A stretch of DNA of 42,537 nucleotides from Pseudomonas sp. 21 (GTDB lineage: Bacteria > Pseudomonadota > Gammaproteobacteria > Pseudomonadales > Pseudomonadaceae): assembly GCF_000955805.1 (NCBI RefSeq), contig NZ_JYOA01000008.1, positions 1-42,537 of the forward strand. The letters are read 5' to 3'. The notes below the pieces were generated by a model that did no database searches, was not told where the DNA came from, and saw nothing but the letters and a program-made list of their open reading frames with translations. Shown piece after piece: positions 16,560 through 25,362 of the stretch (position 1 is the stretch's first letter; every line of letters starts with the position of its first letter). The position numbers and the translations under genes were made by a program.

Positions 16560-19500
16560 CTAGATCCTCGGTCCAGTGTAGACACTATTTCCACCTGGCA
16601 AATAAGTCACGCCATAGTAATTTGTAATTCTGCAATGGCTATCTCGGAGTGCGCCGAGTAACTTCACGCATTCTGCGTATCGAATTCGCATGGAGTTATT
16701 TGTAGGTGTCTTTGCTTCATCAATATCTGGTGCTTTCCTCATGAAATCATCCATTTTAAATCGATTATCGCAGTAAACTTGCCCTTGGGGTTCGTAACTG
16801 CCAAATCGATTCATTCGCGAGCAGGCCTGGTCGAATTGCTTTTGTGCATCGATAACACCATTTGGCGTGCTTCCGACATTATCAATAATCCATTTCAGTA
16901 TTCGTTCGATGGCTTGCTGCTGGAGTAGGTGGGACTGTTCCTGGGTAAAGGTCTCTTTACGTCCTTGTGTTCCTTGATGAGTACTGATCTGTTCTGTGAC
17001 GTCAAAGCTCTTGGGTGTCGAGATCAGCGTCATCAGTAAAGGGCCCAGTCCTTCCGGAATGCACTCCACCACCCAACGCCGGAGCTCATCCTGGTTCTCA
17101 TAATTAAGAATCGCGTGCGCAATCGGCCCGCCCTTGCCGCCCGAGGTAATGGCTTCGTACAGCGACATCACCGCATCGGCGATCCTCAGTCCTGTATCAA
17201 GCTGTTTGTTGGCGTGGTTGAGCAGGTAGAGCATGCCGACATCGATGCCCAGGGCGCCGGCGAGGTTGAGCCGGGCGAGCAGTTGCATGGCGTCATCGGT
17301 GATCCATTCCATGCGTTTCTGCTGGTTGTTGTGTAGTTCGCGACGCACTAGGTTGAGCAGGTCGGTGATGGCTTCATAGCCCACGGCGAAGGAGAGGCTG
17401 CCCTGTATGCCGGGGCCGGCGATCACCGCGGCCTTGAGGCGGAGGATGAGGCAGCCCTTGCTGACGGAAAGGCCGATGTCGCCTTTGAGGCCAATGCCAA
17501 TGGCCGCACCCAGCCCGCCTTCCAGCCGGGCCACGCTGAGCCACTCGCTGTCGGGGGTGGCCTGACCGGGCATGGCTGGGATTTGCTTGAGTGAGACCAG
17601 GGTTTTGGGCGGTGCCCAGTTGAGGGCTCCGGTGGCGAGGATGCCAGCCTGTACGCCGGCGAAGAGGTTGAAGCCGGCTTTGGCGCCATCTTCGATCTTG
17701 ACCTTGCTGCCGAGCCCGGTGGTCTTGGGTTCGTTGCTGGCGGTGGCGGCGATGCTGGCTGTGCCGGGCTTGCGAGTGGCTGGTTGGATGGGGTCCAGGC
17801 TGGCGCCATAGCCGGCGTTGCCGACGCCGATTTTCAAGGCACCGGAGAGCAGCGCAGAGGCGCCGGCAAATCCCCAGGCGCGCATGGAAAGATGCAGTGA
17901 AAATTTGCCAATGTTCATGGCGCGTGGAGTAGGGTCGCCGCTGAGCCGATAGGGAATCGGTAGTTCCTGCGCCTGGCTGCGTTCGGGCAGGTCGAACTTG
18001 AAGATCTCCACCTCGCCGCGTGCGAGGTTGATGTCCAGGCTCAGTTCGCCGCTGAGTGAAAACAGGGCTTTCTTGACCACCGCGCCGGTTTGCAGGTCTT
18101 TTTGCGGGGGGGTGAGTAAGCGGACCAGTGCTGCCGACGGGCTATTGTCGAACAACCTCAGACCTTGTTGCGCGTCTTTCTTGAAGAGCATTTGCCGCAG
18201 TTGCTTGCTCCAGTCTTCGCGGGCCTTGGCGGTGCTGAGGGTTTTAACCTGGTAGTGCTGGGCTTGCAGGTAGCGGTGGAAGGCATCGCCATCGAACCAG
18301 CCTTCCTTGTCGAACCAGTCGCCCTGGGCGGGGATCCGTAGGGCGCCGTTCTCGATCAGCCAATCGTGAAAGTCGCCGGTGGCGTGGTCCTTGGCGGCCT
18401 TGCCGTTGCTGTTGCCTGGGAGTTTTTTCAACCCTTTGAGCATGTCGAGACTGATGTGGTGCATGGGCGTTTCTAGGCTGAAGGGCCAACTGACTTCGCG
18501 CAGCGGGAAGCCGGTCTTGACCAGGCGGTCCAGCGGTTTGGGCACGAAGCTTTCGGGGTTCCAGAGCAGGTGGCGACGCACCTTGTCGCGGGCGACCTGG
18601 TCGATGGCCGCTTGGTGGAGCTCGTCCATCCGGACTTGTAACTGGTCCCACTGCTCGCGCTCCTGGTCGAGCAGGCCGGCGGGAGGGGCAACGTTCTGGG
18701 CACTGGCGGCGACCCAGCGTTGGTACTTGCTGCGCAACTCTGACTCAACTTTGCGCTGCGCATCCAGTGTCGCGATGTACTGATGGAAGCGGGCAATACC
18801 GCTGGCGACCTTCCCTTGGGTATCGATGAGGGCGAACTCCGGTACGGCCAAGCCATAGTTGGCGACCTGGGAGATCAAGCCGATGTAGTTGAACAGGCTC
18901 TTGCGCCCATCCATCCAGAGCAGCACGCCGATGAGTTCTCCGCGGCACTCCCGGTATTCGCCGATGCATTGAGTGGCTTCTTCGTAACGGGTCTTGAATT
19001 CGCACAATACTTCGCCCATTTGCTTCAGGGCTTTGGCCAGCGAGCCGTATTGGCTAATCAACTTTGCTCGCGCTTCGTTGTAGGCCTGCACGGCCTTGCG
19101 CGCGGCCTCGGCTTCGGCGGTGAAGAACAGCCCGTCGCGGTAGGTGTAGCCCTGACTCTGGGCCTTGAAGATGGCCAGTTTACGTAGCTGGTCCCACTCC
19201 TCGAGTTCCGCACGGCGCTGGGTGTAGAGGGAGGAAGCCTGATTACGTGGATCGGTGAATAGCGCGGCGTACTCAGATTTGAAAGTTTCCAACAGTCGGG
19301 GCTCTTTTTCCTCGAACCGCTCCATCCGGGCCTTCTGCTCACCGACGAGAAACTGGCTCAAGCGCGGGTCAAGGAAGTATTCCAGCAAACCACTGTCGTC
19401 CAGCCCCTTCTGGCGCTCCTCCAGGGGTTTTTCCGTGCTGATGAGGGCACTGAGCTCACGGGATTTCTGGCGAATTGCATTGGCCGCCGCTGCGGGTAGC

Positions 19501-19721
19501 AACCAGAAAGCCGATTTGTCATCGTTGGTGCTGGATGTCGGGTCTTCGCTGGGTGCGTAGACAATGTCGTCGAAGACCGGCGAGCAGAGCACGCGAGGGG
19601 TGCCGAATTGCTCGCCTGATGCAGGCTGGCAGGCGCTGCCGGATTTTGGGGGAAGTTGCAGGACTGTAACTGGGCTGCTGGTGGGTTGGTTTTCGGATGG
19701 CGCGGGAGATTGGGTGCTCAT
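16560..19721 (-). CDS. Candidate type VI secretion effector (1053 aa)
   Basis: I do not recognise the domain family. The call rests on position: VgrG, DUF4123 adaptor, this protein, then a Sel1 candidate immunity gene. The N-terminal 60 residues are disordered and Pro/Ser-rich. Residues about 80-380 are charged and helical, with coiled-coil character. Residues about 605-640 and 675-785 are Gly/Ala-rich and weakly hydrophobic (LFAGVQAGILATGAL, GLGAAIGIGLKGDIG, AAVIAGPGIQGSLSFAVGY), as in proteins that insert into or line membranes. The last about 180 residues (from roughly 874) are encoded by DNA of visibly lower GC and contain four of the protein's cysteines (967, 984, 1018, 1030), suggesting a swapped C-terminal toxin domain. 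No nuclease, lipase or peptidase motif was seen. Confidence 0.65.
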   Translation of the reverse strand: MSTQSPAPSENQPTSSPVTVLQLPPKSGSACQPASGEQFGTPRVLCSPVFDDIVYAPSEDPTSSTNDDKSAFWLLPAAAANAIRQKSRELSALISTEKPLEERQKGLDDSGLLEYFLDPRLSQFLVGEQKARMERFEEKEPRLLETFKSEYAALFTDPRNQASSLYTQRRAELEEWDQLRKLAIFKAQSQGYTYRDGLFFTAEAEAARKAVQAYNEARAKLISQYGSLAKALKQMGEVLCEFKTRYEEATQCIGEYRECRGELIGVLLWMDGRKSLFNYIGLISQVANYGLAVPEFALIDTQGKVASGIARFHQYIATLDAQRKVESELRSKYQRWVAASAQNVAPPAGLLDQEREQWDQLQVRMDELHQAAIDQVARDKVRRHLLWNPESFVPKPLDRLVKTGFPLREVSWPFSLETPMHHISLDMLKGLKKLPGNSNGKAAKDHATGDFHDWLIENGALRIPAQGDWFDKEGWFDGDAFHRYLQAQHYQVKTLSTAKAREDWSKQLRQMLFKKDAQQGLRLFDNSPSAALVRLLTPPQKDLQTGAVVKKALFSLSGELSLDINLARGEVEIFKFDLPERSQAQELPIPYRLSGDPTPRAMNIGKFSLHLSMRAWGFAGASALLSGALKIGVGNAGYGASLDPIQPATRKPGTASIAATASNEPKTTGLGSKVKIEDGAKAGFNLFAGVQAGILATGALNWAPPKTLVSLKQIPAMPGQATPDSEWLSVARLEGGLGAAIGIGLKGDIGLSVSKGCLILRLKAAVIAGPGIQGSLSFAVGYEAITDLLNLVRRELHNNQQKRMEWITDDAMQLLARLNLAGALGIDVGMLYLLNHANKQLDTGLRIADAVMSLYEAITSGGKGGPIAHAILNYENQDELRRWVVECIPEGLGPLLMTLISTPKSFDVTEQISTHQGTQGRKETFTQEQSHLLQQQAIERILKWIIDNVGSTPNGVIDAQKQFDQACSRMNRFGSYEPQGQVYCDNRFKMDDFMRKAPDIDEAKTPTNNSMRIRYAECVKLLGALRDSHCRITNYYGVTYLPGGNSVYTGPRI

Positions 19722-19737
19722 GTATGCCGGAGTCCTT

Positions 19738-20565
19738 TCAAGGGCGTAGCGCTTGCAGTTGCAGGTAGTGGTTGAACGCGGCGTTTGGCTCTTCGAGGAT
19801 GTTCAGGACATCCGCCCGCTTGGCCAACGATCCGCCCAGGCACAGCTTGGCTAGGTTGAGCAGCCAATCGGCCTCGATGATGTCGTGCTCGGTGAGGAAT
19901 TCGAGGTTGCTCAGCAGCGCGGGCAATTGCGCCGATGTTGGCTGGCCAAAAGCCTCGAAGTGCTGGTCGAGCCAGTACAGCCAGCGCAGGGTGCGGTGGG
20001 TGGCGGCGGTCTCGGGAGGCTGTCGGTACGGCGGCTTGAGTGGATCGCCCGCGGCCGGGGCATCCCAGCACAACCAGGCGCCACGTGGGTTACCGATGTG
20101 TTTGGGGGCTGGGCTGTAGACGCGGCGCCAGGGACCGAACAGGCCGGGCTGGGCGGTGAGCGCGAGGGCGGCCCATTTCGCCGGGCGGTAGTAGGCGGAG
20201 AGGCTCAGGCCTGCACCTTCGTGCAGATAGAGCAGGTCGCGGGCGTGTACTTGGGCGACGACAGATTCGTCGGCCTCCAGGGCAATACCGTTGACGTATT
20301 TGCTGGCGCGGTACAACGCCCCACGGGACAGCGTGGAGTTTGCTGGAAACTGGCACCAGAGCGGACCGTGGCTGGCCATATGCAGGTTCCCGGTGCCGGC
20401 GAACAGGGGCAGCGCGGTATAGGGCAGGCCAAGGCTGCTGGCTCGCAGCGAGCCCGTCAGTTCCGGGCTCTGACTCTGATCGAAGATGAACAGCTGGGTG
20501 CCCTCGCCGGGGCCGCTGTCAGCTCGCTCCAGTCGGGCGAGAAAGGCATTCAACCCCGCAGGCAT
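19738..20565 (-). CDS. DUF4123 adaptor protein for the VgrG effector
   Basis: A 275-aa protein of the DUF4123 (Tap/TEC) group, chaperones that load a specific effector onto its VgrG spike. The N-terminal half has the family pattern (LFIFDQSQSPEL, followed by LPYTALPLFAGTG) and the middle has RFYRPAKW-like text (LSAYYRPAKWAAL). The ATG at 20565 lies inside the last codons of vgrG (16-base overlap) with GGGAGG at the right distance in vgrG; the longer frame from 20610 is less likely. It is followed after 16 bases by the effector gene. The C-terminal lobe from about residue 165 is probably the part that recognises the cargo. Confidence 0.82.
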   Translation of the reverse strand: MPAGLNAFLARLERADSGPGEGTQLFIFDQSQSPELTGSLRASSLGLPYTALPLFAGTGNLHMASHGPLWCQFPANSTLSRGALYRASKYVNGIALEADESVVAQVHARDLLYLHEGAGLSLSAYYRPAKWAALALTAQPGLFGPWRRVYSPAPKHIGNPRGAWLCWDAPAAGDPLKPPYRQPPETAATHRTLRWLYWLDQHFEAFGQPTSAQLPALLSNLEFLTEHDIIEADWLLNLAKLCLGGSLAKRADVLNILEEPNAAFNHYLQLQALRP

Positions 20566-22988
20566 GGGCAGTCCTCCCGCGTGCAGACACCATTGGTTTG
20601 CTTGCCGCAAACCGGCCCTTCGAGACTGCGTGGTATCGGGGGCGGTGCAGCAGGGGCCTCGGCTTCGGCGCCGGGGAGCGTCGGCAATTCCGGTGCGAGG
20701 CCCGCCGGCCCGCGCATGTCGAAATGCGCCGACTTGATCAGGTGGTCGCCCTGGGTGCCGTATTCGATGCCGCAGTTGTCCATCGTGATGTAGCTGCCGC
20801 CGGCGTTGATGACGATGCGCTTCTTGGCGGTGAGGCGGATTTCATCCTCGGTGCTGACGATGTCCACGGCCTTGCGGGCGAGCAGTTCCAGGCGGTCGTT
20901 CTGCGCTTGGATGCTCACCGGGCCCTGGTTGGCGAAGAGCTTCATGCCCAGCTTGCGCACAAAGACGCTGATGTTCTGGCCGACGGCGACGGTGAAGCGC
21001 TTGACCACACTGACGTCCATGTTGCCGCCAGCGGTGGCGAGCAGGCTCTGCGCGGCGGCAATCTGCAGGTGCTGGCCGCTGGTGAGGGCGATGCCGTCAG
21101 GTGCACTGGCGAGGATGCCGGGTTGCTGCAGCAGGTCGAGGGCGCCCTTGAGTTGTTCGGGGGCGTAGAGGTCCGGTGCCTCGACGATGGCGAGGGCAGC
21201 GTCGCGGGCCATGTTGCGCAGTTGTTCGAAGGATTCCTGCAACTCCCGCAGGGCTGCCTGCATGTCCAGGCTCTGGCCTTGGGCACCGGGCTGCGCGTCG
21301 GCACTGATGAACAGGCCCTTGCCGGCACGTATGGCGCCGTGGCCATCGCTGCGCAGTTCGAAGCCTTCGCCGCGTTTCTGTTTCTGTGCGTCCACCAGGT
21401 GCCCGAGGTTGAGCTGGCTCTTGCCGCTGTGCTCGGTGGAGAGCTTGATGTGTTCCTGGCCGCGCGTGTCATCCAGGCGCAGTTTGTTGTTGGCCGGCGT
21501 GCGCAGGACGTTGCGCTTGTAGTTCTGCAGGGTGACGAGGTCGGGGTGCCGCGAGTCGTGCATGGCGTGGGCGATGTAGGGGCGGTCCGGGTCGCCGTTT
21601 TCGAATTCGACGCGCACTTCGGTGCCCTGGATCAGCGGAAAATGCAGGCCATAGGTGTCGCCGGCATAGGGCCGCGCCAGCCGTAACCACAGGCTCTCGC
21701 GCCCGGCCGGCCAGGTATCGCGGTCAAAAAGGAAGTGGCACTTGTAGCGGCCTTCCTTGTCGATGTGGCCATACAGGTCGTTGGGCTCGGGGCTGGTGAC
21801 GCGCGCGGGAATGCTGCCGGCGATCACCGGCCGGGCCGGGACTTCGGGGCGGAAGCAGATCTGTTCGTCATACGGAATGGCCTCGAATTGCACCTCGAAG
21901 CTGCGGTCGCGGGCGGCGCGGCTGTGCAGGCGGACGATCACTGCACCGGGCGCGAAGGCTTCGTCGATGTCATCGAGCTTCAGCACCTGGCCGGGGAGCA
22001 GGACGGGGCTGCTGGTGCTGCCGGTCAGGCGCGTACGGCCGTTGAGGTAGCGCTCCTGGGCGAGGCGCGCGTAGAAGTAGCCGCTTTCGCTCTCCAGGTC
22101 TTCATCCTGGGCGTAGGCGTCGCCGAGCGTCTGGTGCGGCTCGCCGTAGTGATAGGCCTCGCCATAGGTGGTTTGCGGCGACTTGAGCAGGTCGATCTGT
22201 GCATCCAGCGAAGCGCCGGCATCGCGGTAGTGATAAGCGCGGTTGCTGACTTGCTGCAGCACCAGTTCATCGCGACTCTGCAGGCCCCAGACGGCATCCT
22301 GCCCGCTGGACTCCAGCGATGACAGCGGACGCAACGGCAGGGATGGCGCGGGCAGGTAGTGGCGTTGGTCGTCGTGGAACTCCAGCACCTCGATGCGCAG
22401 GCGCTCGTCCATGCTGAAGCGGTACCAGATGCCGACCTCGGCGGTGAGGCGCTGGATGAACGCCAGGTCGTCCTCGCCGTACTGCATCACCTGTTCGCGT
22501 TGCGGGTACTCGCGGGTCAGCTGGAAGAGGAAATCCTGCCCGGCGAAGTTGTTGCGCCGCAACACCTGCTCGACGATCTCCGGCACGCTCTGGTTCTGGT
22601 ATAGGCGGTACTGGCGGGCGAGCCCCAGCAGCTTCAGGCGCGGCACGAAAGTCACTTTGTAGCGCGACTCATCCCGCGAGTAGGCCAGCAGGGCAAAGCG
22701 AGTGATGGTGCCGTACAGCGTGCGCAGGGGCGGAGCGATTGGCGGCGTGTAGCCGGGAATGCCCAACTGCTCCGGCGGCGCGCGCAGGCTGAAGCTGGCG
22801 TCCTTGCAGAGGAAGGCGTCGGCCGGGAGATCGCGGTGGGTGCTGGTGAATTCGATGCGGTAGGTGAAGGGCTGGCTGAGGGCTTCATTGCCGCTGAAGG
22901 CCAGGACATCCAGCGGTGCGTCAACGTCCCTGATGCTGAGGGTATGGCGACTGTGGTCGAAGAAGCGGTGAGCGGCGTTGATGAGCAT
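20550..22988 (-). CDS. vgrG: Type VI secretion spike protein VgrG
   Basis: An 812-aa VgrG. Residues 1-about 480 contain the gp27- and gp5-like parts (LDVLAFSGNEALSQPFTYRIEF near the start; ENGDPDRPYIAHAMHDS in the gp5 OB-fold region). Next come the segment LRLDDTRGQEHIKLSTEHSGKSQLNLGH and a DUF2345-type beta-helix needle extension. The tail is Pro/Ala-rich and ends in a cysteine cluster (VCGKQTNGVCTREDCPC), which is unusual and may bind metal or contact the cargo. No separate PAAR gene is visible. No other type VI structural genes are in the window, so this is an orphan VgrG island served by a secretion apparatus encoded elsewhere. Confidence 0.93.
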   Translation of the reverse strand: MLINAAHRFFDHSRHTLSIRDVDAPLDVLAFSGNEALSQPFTYRIEFTSTHRDLPADAFLCKDASFSLRAPPEQLGIPGYTPPIAPPLRTLYGTITRFALLAYSRDESRYKVTFVPRLKLLGLARQYRLYQNQSVPEIVEQVLRRNNFAGQDFLFQLTREYPQREQVMQYGEDDLAFIQRLTAEVGIWYRFSMDERLRIEVLEFHDDQRHYLPAPSLPLRPLSSLESSGQDAVWGLQSRDELVLQQVSNRAYHYRDAGASLDAQIDLLKSPQTTYGEAYHYGEPHQTLGDAYAQDEDLESESGYFYARLAQERYLNGRTRLTGSTSSPVLLPGQVLKLDDIDEAFAPGAVIVRLHSRAARDRSFEVQFEAIPYDEQICFRPEVPARPVIAGSIPARVTSPEPNDLYGHIDKEGRYKCHFLFDRDTWPAGRESLWLRLARPYAGDTYGLHFPLIQGTEVRVEFENGDPDRPYIAHAMHDSRHPDLVTLQNYKRNVLRTPANNKLRLDDTRGQEHIKLSTEHSGKSQLNLGHLVDAQKQKRGEGFELRSDGHGAIRAGKGLFISADAQPGAQGQSLDMQAALRELQESFEQLRNMARDAALAIVEAPDLYAPEQLKGALDLLQQPGILASAPDGIALTSGQHLQIAAAQSLLATAGGNMDVSVVKRFTVAVGQNISVFVRKLGMKLFANQGPVSIQAQNDRLELLARKAVDIVSTEDEIRLTAKKRIVINAGGSYITMDNCGIEYGTQGDHLIKSAHFDMRGPAGLAPELPTLPGAEAEAPAAPPPIPRSLEGPVCGKQTNGVCTREDCPCLRG

Positions 22989-23101
22989 GGCAGGCGTCCG
23001 TTCCAGGGGAACGACTATCCCGCCAGTTAGGCAATCGCCTTGTCAGTCAGACCCGTCTGGAAACCGCGTCTGATCGTTCGTCAAGCGTGAGGGACTCAGC
23101 C

Positions 23102-23731
23102 TCAGTCCAACCGCTCCGCATAGGTCGTCACCAGATACGCCACCGCCTCGCTGTCCGACGGGTTGCGGTAGCTGTGCGGCTGGTCGGCGTAGAACAGGAT
23201 GGAGTCCCCGGTACCGAGGAGGAAGCGTTCCTGGTTGACGCTGATTTCCAGCACGCCCTGGGCGACCACCAGGTTTTCCTGGGTGCCCGGCGCGTGGCCG
23301 GTGGAGTGTTCGGTGGCCAGGCCTTTGAGGCGCAGTTCGTAGAATTCCACCTGGCGCGAGACGTCGAAGGGGAACAGGGCGCGGCTGACGAAGGCGCCGT
23401 CGCCGCTGACCAGGCGCTTGCTGTCGCGCGCGGGCAGTACGGCCACGCCTTCGAAGGCGCGGTCGTCGAGAAAGGCGGCGACCGAGACCTTCAGGCCCTG
23501 GGCGATCTTGCACAGCACCTTGATCGACGGGACGCTGCGCCCGGATTCGATCTGCGCGAGCATGGTGCGGCTCACGCCGCAGAGGCGGGCGAGGCCGTCG
23601 AGGGAGAGGTTGCGCTTGGCGCGCAGGCGCAGCAGGTTGCTGGCGACGCGCTCGCCGATGGGGTCTTCGGGTGTGTCGGGCGCGGGATCAAACGCCACGG
23701 CGGGCAACTCCGTGGCGAGCGGCAGGCCCAT
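23102..23731 (-). CDS. XRE-family transcriptional regulator with cupin domain
   Basis: A 209-aa regulator. Residues about 28-90 form a Cro/cI-type helix-turn-helix (LSLDGLARLCGVSRTMLAQIESGRSVPSI). Residues about 120-205 form a small cupin barrel (HAPGTQENLVVAQGVLEISVN, GDSILFYADQPHSYRN) that probably senses a small ligand. Such regulators often control amine, amino acid or sulfur metabolism. It follows a 53-aa gene after three bases and is expressed from the promoter near 23970. The dyad TTCTATTAGAA in that promoter is a candidate operator for autoregulation. Its targets are unknown. Confidence 0.88.
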   Translation of the reverse strand: MGLPLATELPAVAFDPAPDTPEDPIGERVASNLLRLRAKRNLSLDGLARLCGVSRTMLAQIESGRSVPSIKVLCKIAQGLKVSVAAFLDDRAFEGVAVLPARDSKRLVSGDGAFVSRALFPFDVSRQVEFYELRLKGLATEHSTGHAPGTQENLVVAQGVLEISVNQERFLLGTGDSILFYADQPHSYRNPSDSEAVAYLVTTYAERLD

Positions 23732-23734
23732 GGA

Positions 23735-23896
23735 TCAGGCCTCGCGGCGGCCGCTGTCGCGGCTCTGCTGGACGATCTGCAAGGCGTCGTAGCCGGCGCG
23801 CTGCGCGTACAGCATCCACATCAGCTCGGCCTGGCGGCGTGCCTGGCGGCGCGTGCGGTGGCGGGCGAGGTCGATGATGTTGTCGGTGCGGTCCAT
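23735..23896 (-). CDS. Small Arg/Gln-rich protein cotranscribed with the cupin regulator
   Basis: A 53-aa frame, start ATG at 23896 with GGAG five bases upstream, stop three bases before the regulator ATG. The protein begins MDRTDNIIDLARHRTRRQ and continues as a basic, probably helical peptide with LMWMLYAQRAGYDALQIV. I do not recognise the family. The clean ribosome binding site, tight spacing and pseudomonad codon use argue that it is real. It could be a partner or leader protein of the regulator; nothing in the sequence decides this. Confidence 0.6.
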   Translation of the reverse strand: MDRTDNIIDLARHRTRRQARRQAELMWMLYAQRAGYDALQIVQQSRDSGRREA

Positions 23897-23959
23897 GGCG
23901 GCTCCAGAAGGCTTGCAGACAAGCCGGTTGCGGTGAAGTTGGAGCTAGCCTAGCGTCGA

Positions 23960-23970
23960 TTCTATTAGAA
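23960..23970. promoter_or_regulatory. Dyad TTCTATTAGAA in the promoter of the regulator operon
   Basis: TTCTA-N-TAGAA, followed by a second TAGAA at 23972-23976, in the AT-rich gap 23897-24010 between the regulator operon and the GntR gene. A likely operator for the cupin XRE regulator. Confidence 0.45.
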
Positions 23971-24010
23971 CTAGAAATACTGAATTTGCATTTGGTAATT
24001 ACTTATTCGG

Positions 24011-24748
24011 CTATAACGGCCGCGACGGGAAATCCGCCTGCACGGCCACGGACACCGCGTCCGGTCGCCAGAATTCCTGGTCGAATTCCACCAGCAGGCC
24101 GTCCTCGGCGTAGTTCAGCCGCTCCAGTACCAGGTTGCTGGCGCCGCAGGCCAGTTGCAGCAGCTCGGCCTGGTCGTCGTTGACCGTGCCCAGGCGCAGG
24201 TTCAGCGTGCAGCGCGTCTGTACCTTGCCGAAGCGCTCGCGCAGCACGGTGGTCAGCGAACGGTCCAGGCGCGCATCGAGCAGGTCCGGGCACCAGCTGG
24301 CGAGCAGGGTGTTGATCTCCACTAGCACCGGGCGGCCGTCGATCAGCCGGCGGCGGTGCAGGCGGAACACCGGCTCGTCCGGCGAGGGCAGGTTCATCCG
24401 CGCGGCCAACCAGGCGCCGGCACGGCGGCGTTCGGCGCTCAGGCATTCGGTGAGCGGCTCGCGGCCTTGCCGGCGCACGTAGTCCATGAAGCTGACCAGC
24501 CGCGTCGGGTCGTAGTCGATGCGCGGCGGGCTGAGGTACCAGCCGCGGCGGTTCTCGCGGTAGATCAGGCCTTCGGTTTCCAGCTGCTGCAGGGCCTGGC
24601 GCAGGGTCACGCGGGTGCAGTCGAAGCGCTCGGCGAGGTCGCGCTCGGGAGGCAGTTTCTGCCCGGCGAGGAAGCGCCCCTGGGCGATGTCCGCGGCCAA
24701 CTGGTCGCGGATGCGCGCGTAGTGCGGCGGGATGGCCTGGTAGAGCAT
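24011..24748 (-). CDS. GntR-family regulator, HutC/UTRA subfamily
   Basis: A 245-aa regulator: N-terminal winged helix (YARIRDQLAADIAQGRF, LPPERDLAERFDCTRVTLRQALQQLETEGLIYRENRRGWYL, residues about 10-75) and a C-terminal UTRA ligand-binding domain (RRLIDGRPVLVEINTL..GLLVEFDQEFW). HutC-type regulators usually repress and are released by a ligand. It is the last gene of the six-gene minus-strand operon, eight bases after pnuC. The palindrome TTGGTATATACCAA at 30652-30665, at the head of the operon, has the GT-N-TA-N-AC form known for HutC-type operators, so autoregulation of the operon is likely. The UTRA ligand is probably the vitamin-like substrate or a derivative. Confidence 0.88.
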   Translation of the reverse strand: MLYQAIPPHYARIRDQLAADIAQGRFLAGQKLPPERDLAERFDCTRVTLRQALQQLETEGLIYRENRRGWYLSPPRIDYDPTRLVSFMDYVRRQGREPLTECLSAERRRAGAWLAARMNLPSPDEPVFRLHRRRLIDGRPVLVEINTLLASWCPDLLDARLDRSLTTVLRERFGKVQTRCTLNLRLGTVNDDQAELLQLACGASNLVLERLNYAEDGLLVEFDQEFWRPDAVSVAVQADFPSRPL

Positions 24749-24756
24749 GGCGTTTC

Positions 24757-25350
24757 TCAGGAGTTGCCGGCCAGTGCCGGAGCGCTGGGCGGTTCGTCAT
24801 GCAGCTCGCGCTGCCAGGCCAGCAGGCCGTAGATCGCCAGCACCACGAAGCCGGCGTAGAGCCCGGCGGTGAGGTACAGCGCCTTGTAGAGGAAGACCCC
24901 GGTGTAGAGCACGTCGAGGATGATCCACAGCCACCAGCTGGCGACGTACTTGCGCGCCGCCCAGAAGCTCGCCACCAGGCTGAAGGCGGTCAGCGCGGCG
25001 TCCATCCAGGGCAGGGCGGCGTCGGTGTGGGTGTGCATCGCCCAGCCCAGGGCGAAGGCGCCCACGGCACCGGCCAGGCAACTGGTGATAGCGGTAGAGA
25101 GGGGCAGGCGTTCGACGCGCACCTTGCCGTGGTCGCTGCCACCCTTGCTCCACTGCCACCAGCCGTAGAACTGCAGCACCACGAAGACCAGTTGCAGGAG
25201 CATGTCGGAGTAGAGCTTCACGCTGAAGAAGATCCAGGCGTAGAGCAGCACCGCGACCACGTTCACCGGCCAGCACCAGCGGATGCGCCTTGCGGTGAGC
25301 CAGACGCCGAGCACGTTGACGATCACCGCGATGATTTCCAGAGCAGACAT
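24757..25350 (-). CDS. PnuC-family vitamin transporter
   Basis: A 197-aa inner-membrane protein with about seven hydrophobic segments and the PnuC family marks: IIAVIVNVLGVWLTARRIRWCWPVNVVAVLLYAWIFF at the start, LQFYGWWQW in the middle and SWWLWIILDVLYTGVFLYKALYLTAGLY near the end. PnuC proteins let nicotinamide riboside, thiamine (PnuT) or riboflavin (PnuX) diffuse in, with trapping by a kinase. The operon carries an APH/ChoK kinase and a THI5-like protein but no NAD genes, which favours thiamine or a precursor. It lies 12 bases after the TonB receptor, so the two probably form one uptake path. The substrate is not proven. Confidence 0.85.
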   Translation of the reverse strand: MSALEIIAVIVNVLGVWLTARRIRWCWPVNVVAVLLYAWIFFSVKLYSDMLLQLVFVVLQFYGWWQWSKGGSDHGKVRVERLPLSTAITSCLAGAVGAFALGWAMHTHTDAALPWMDAALTAFSLVASFWAARKYVASWWLWIILDVLYTGVFLYKALYLTAGLYAGFVVLAIYGLLAWQRELHDEPPSAPALAGNS

Positions 25351-25362
25351 CTTGCGCTTACC

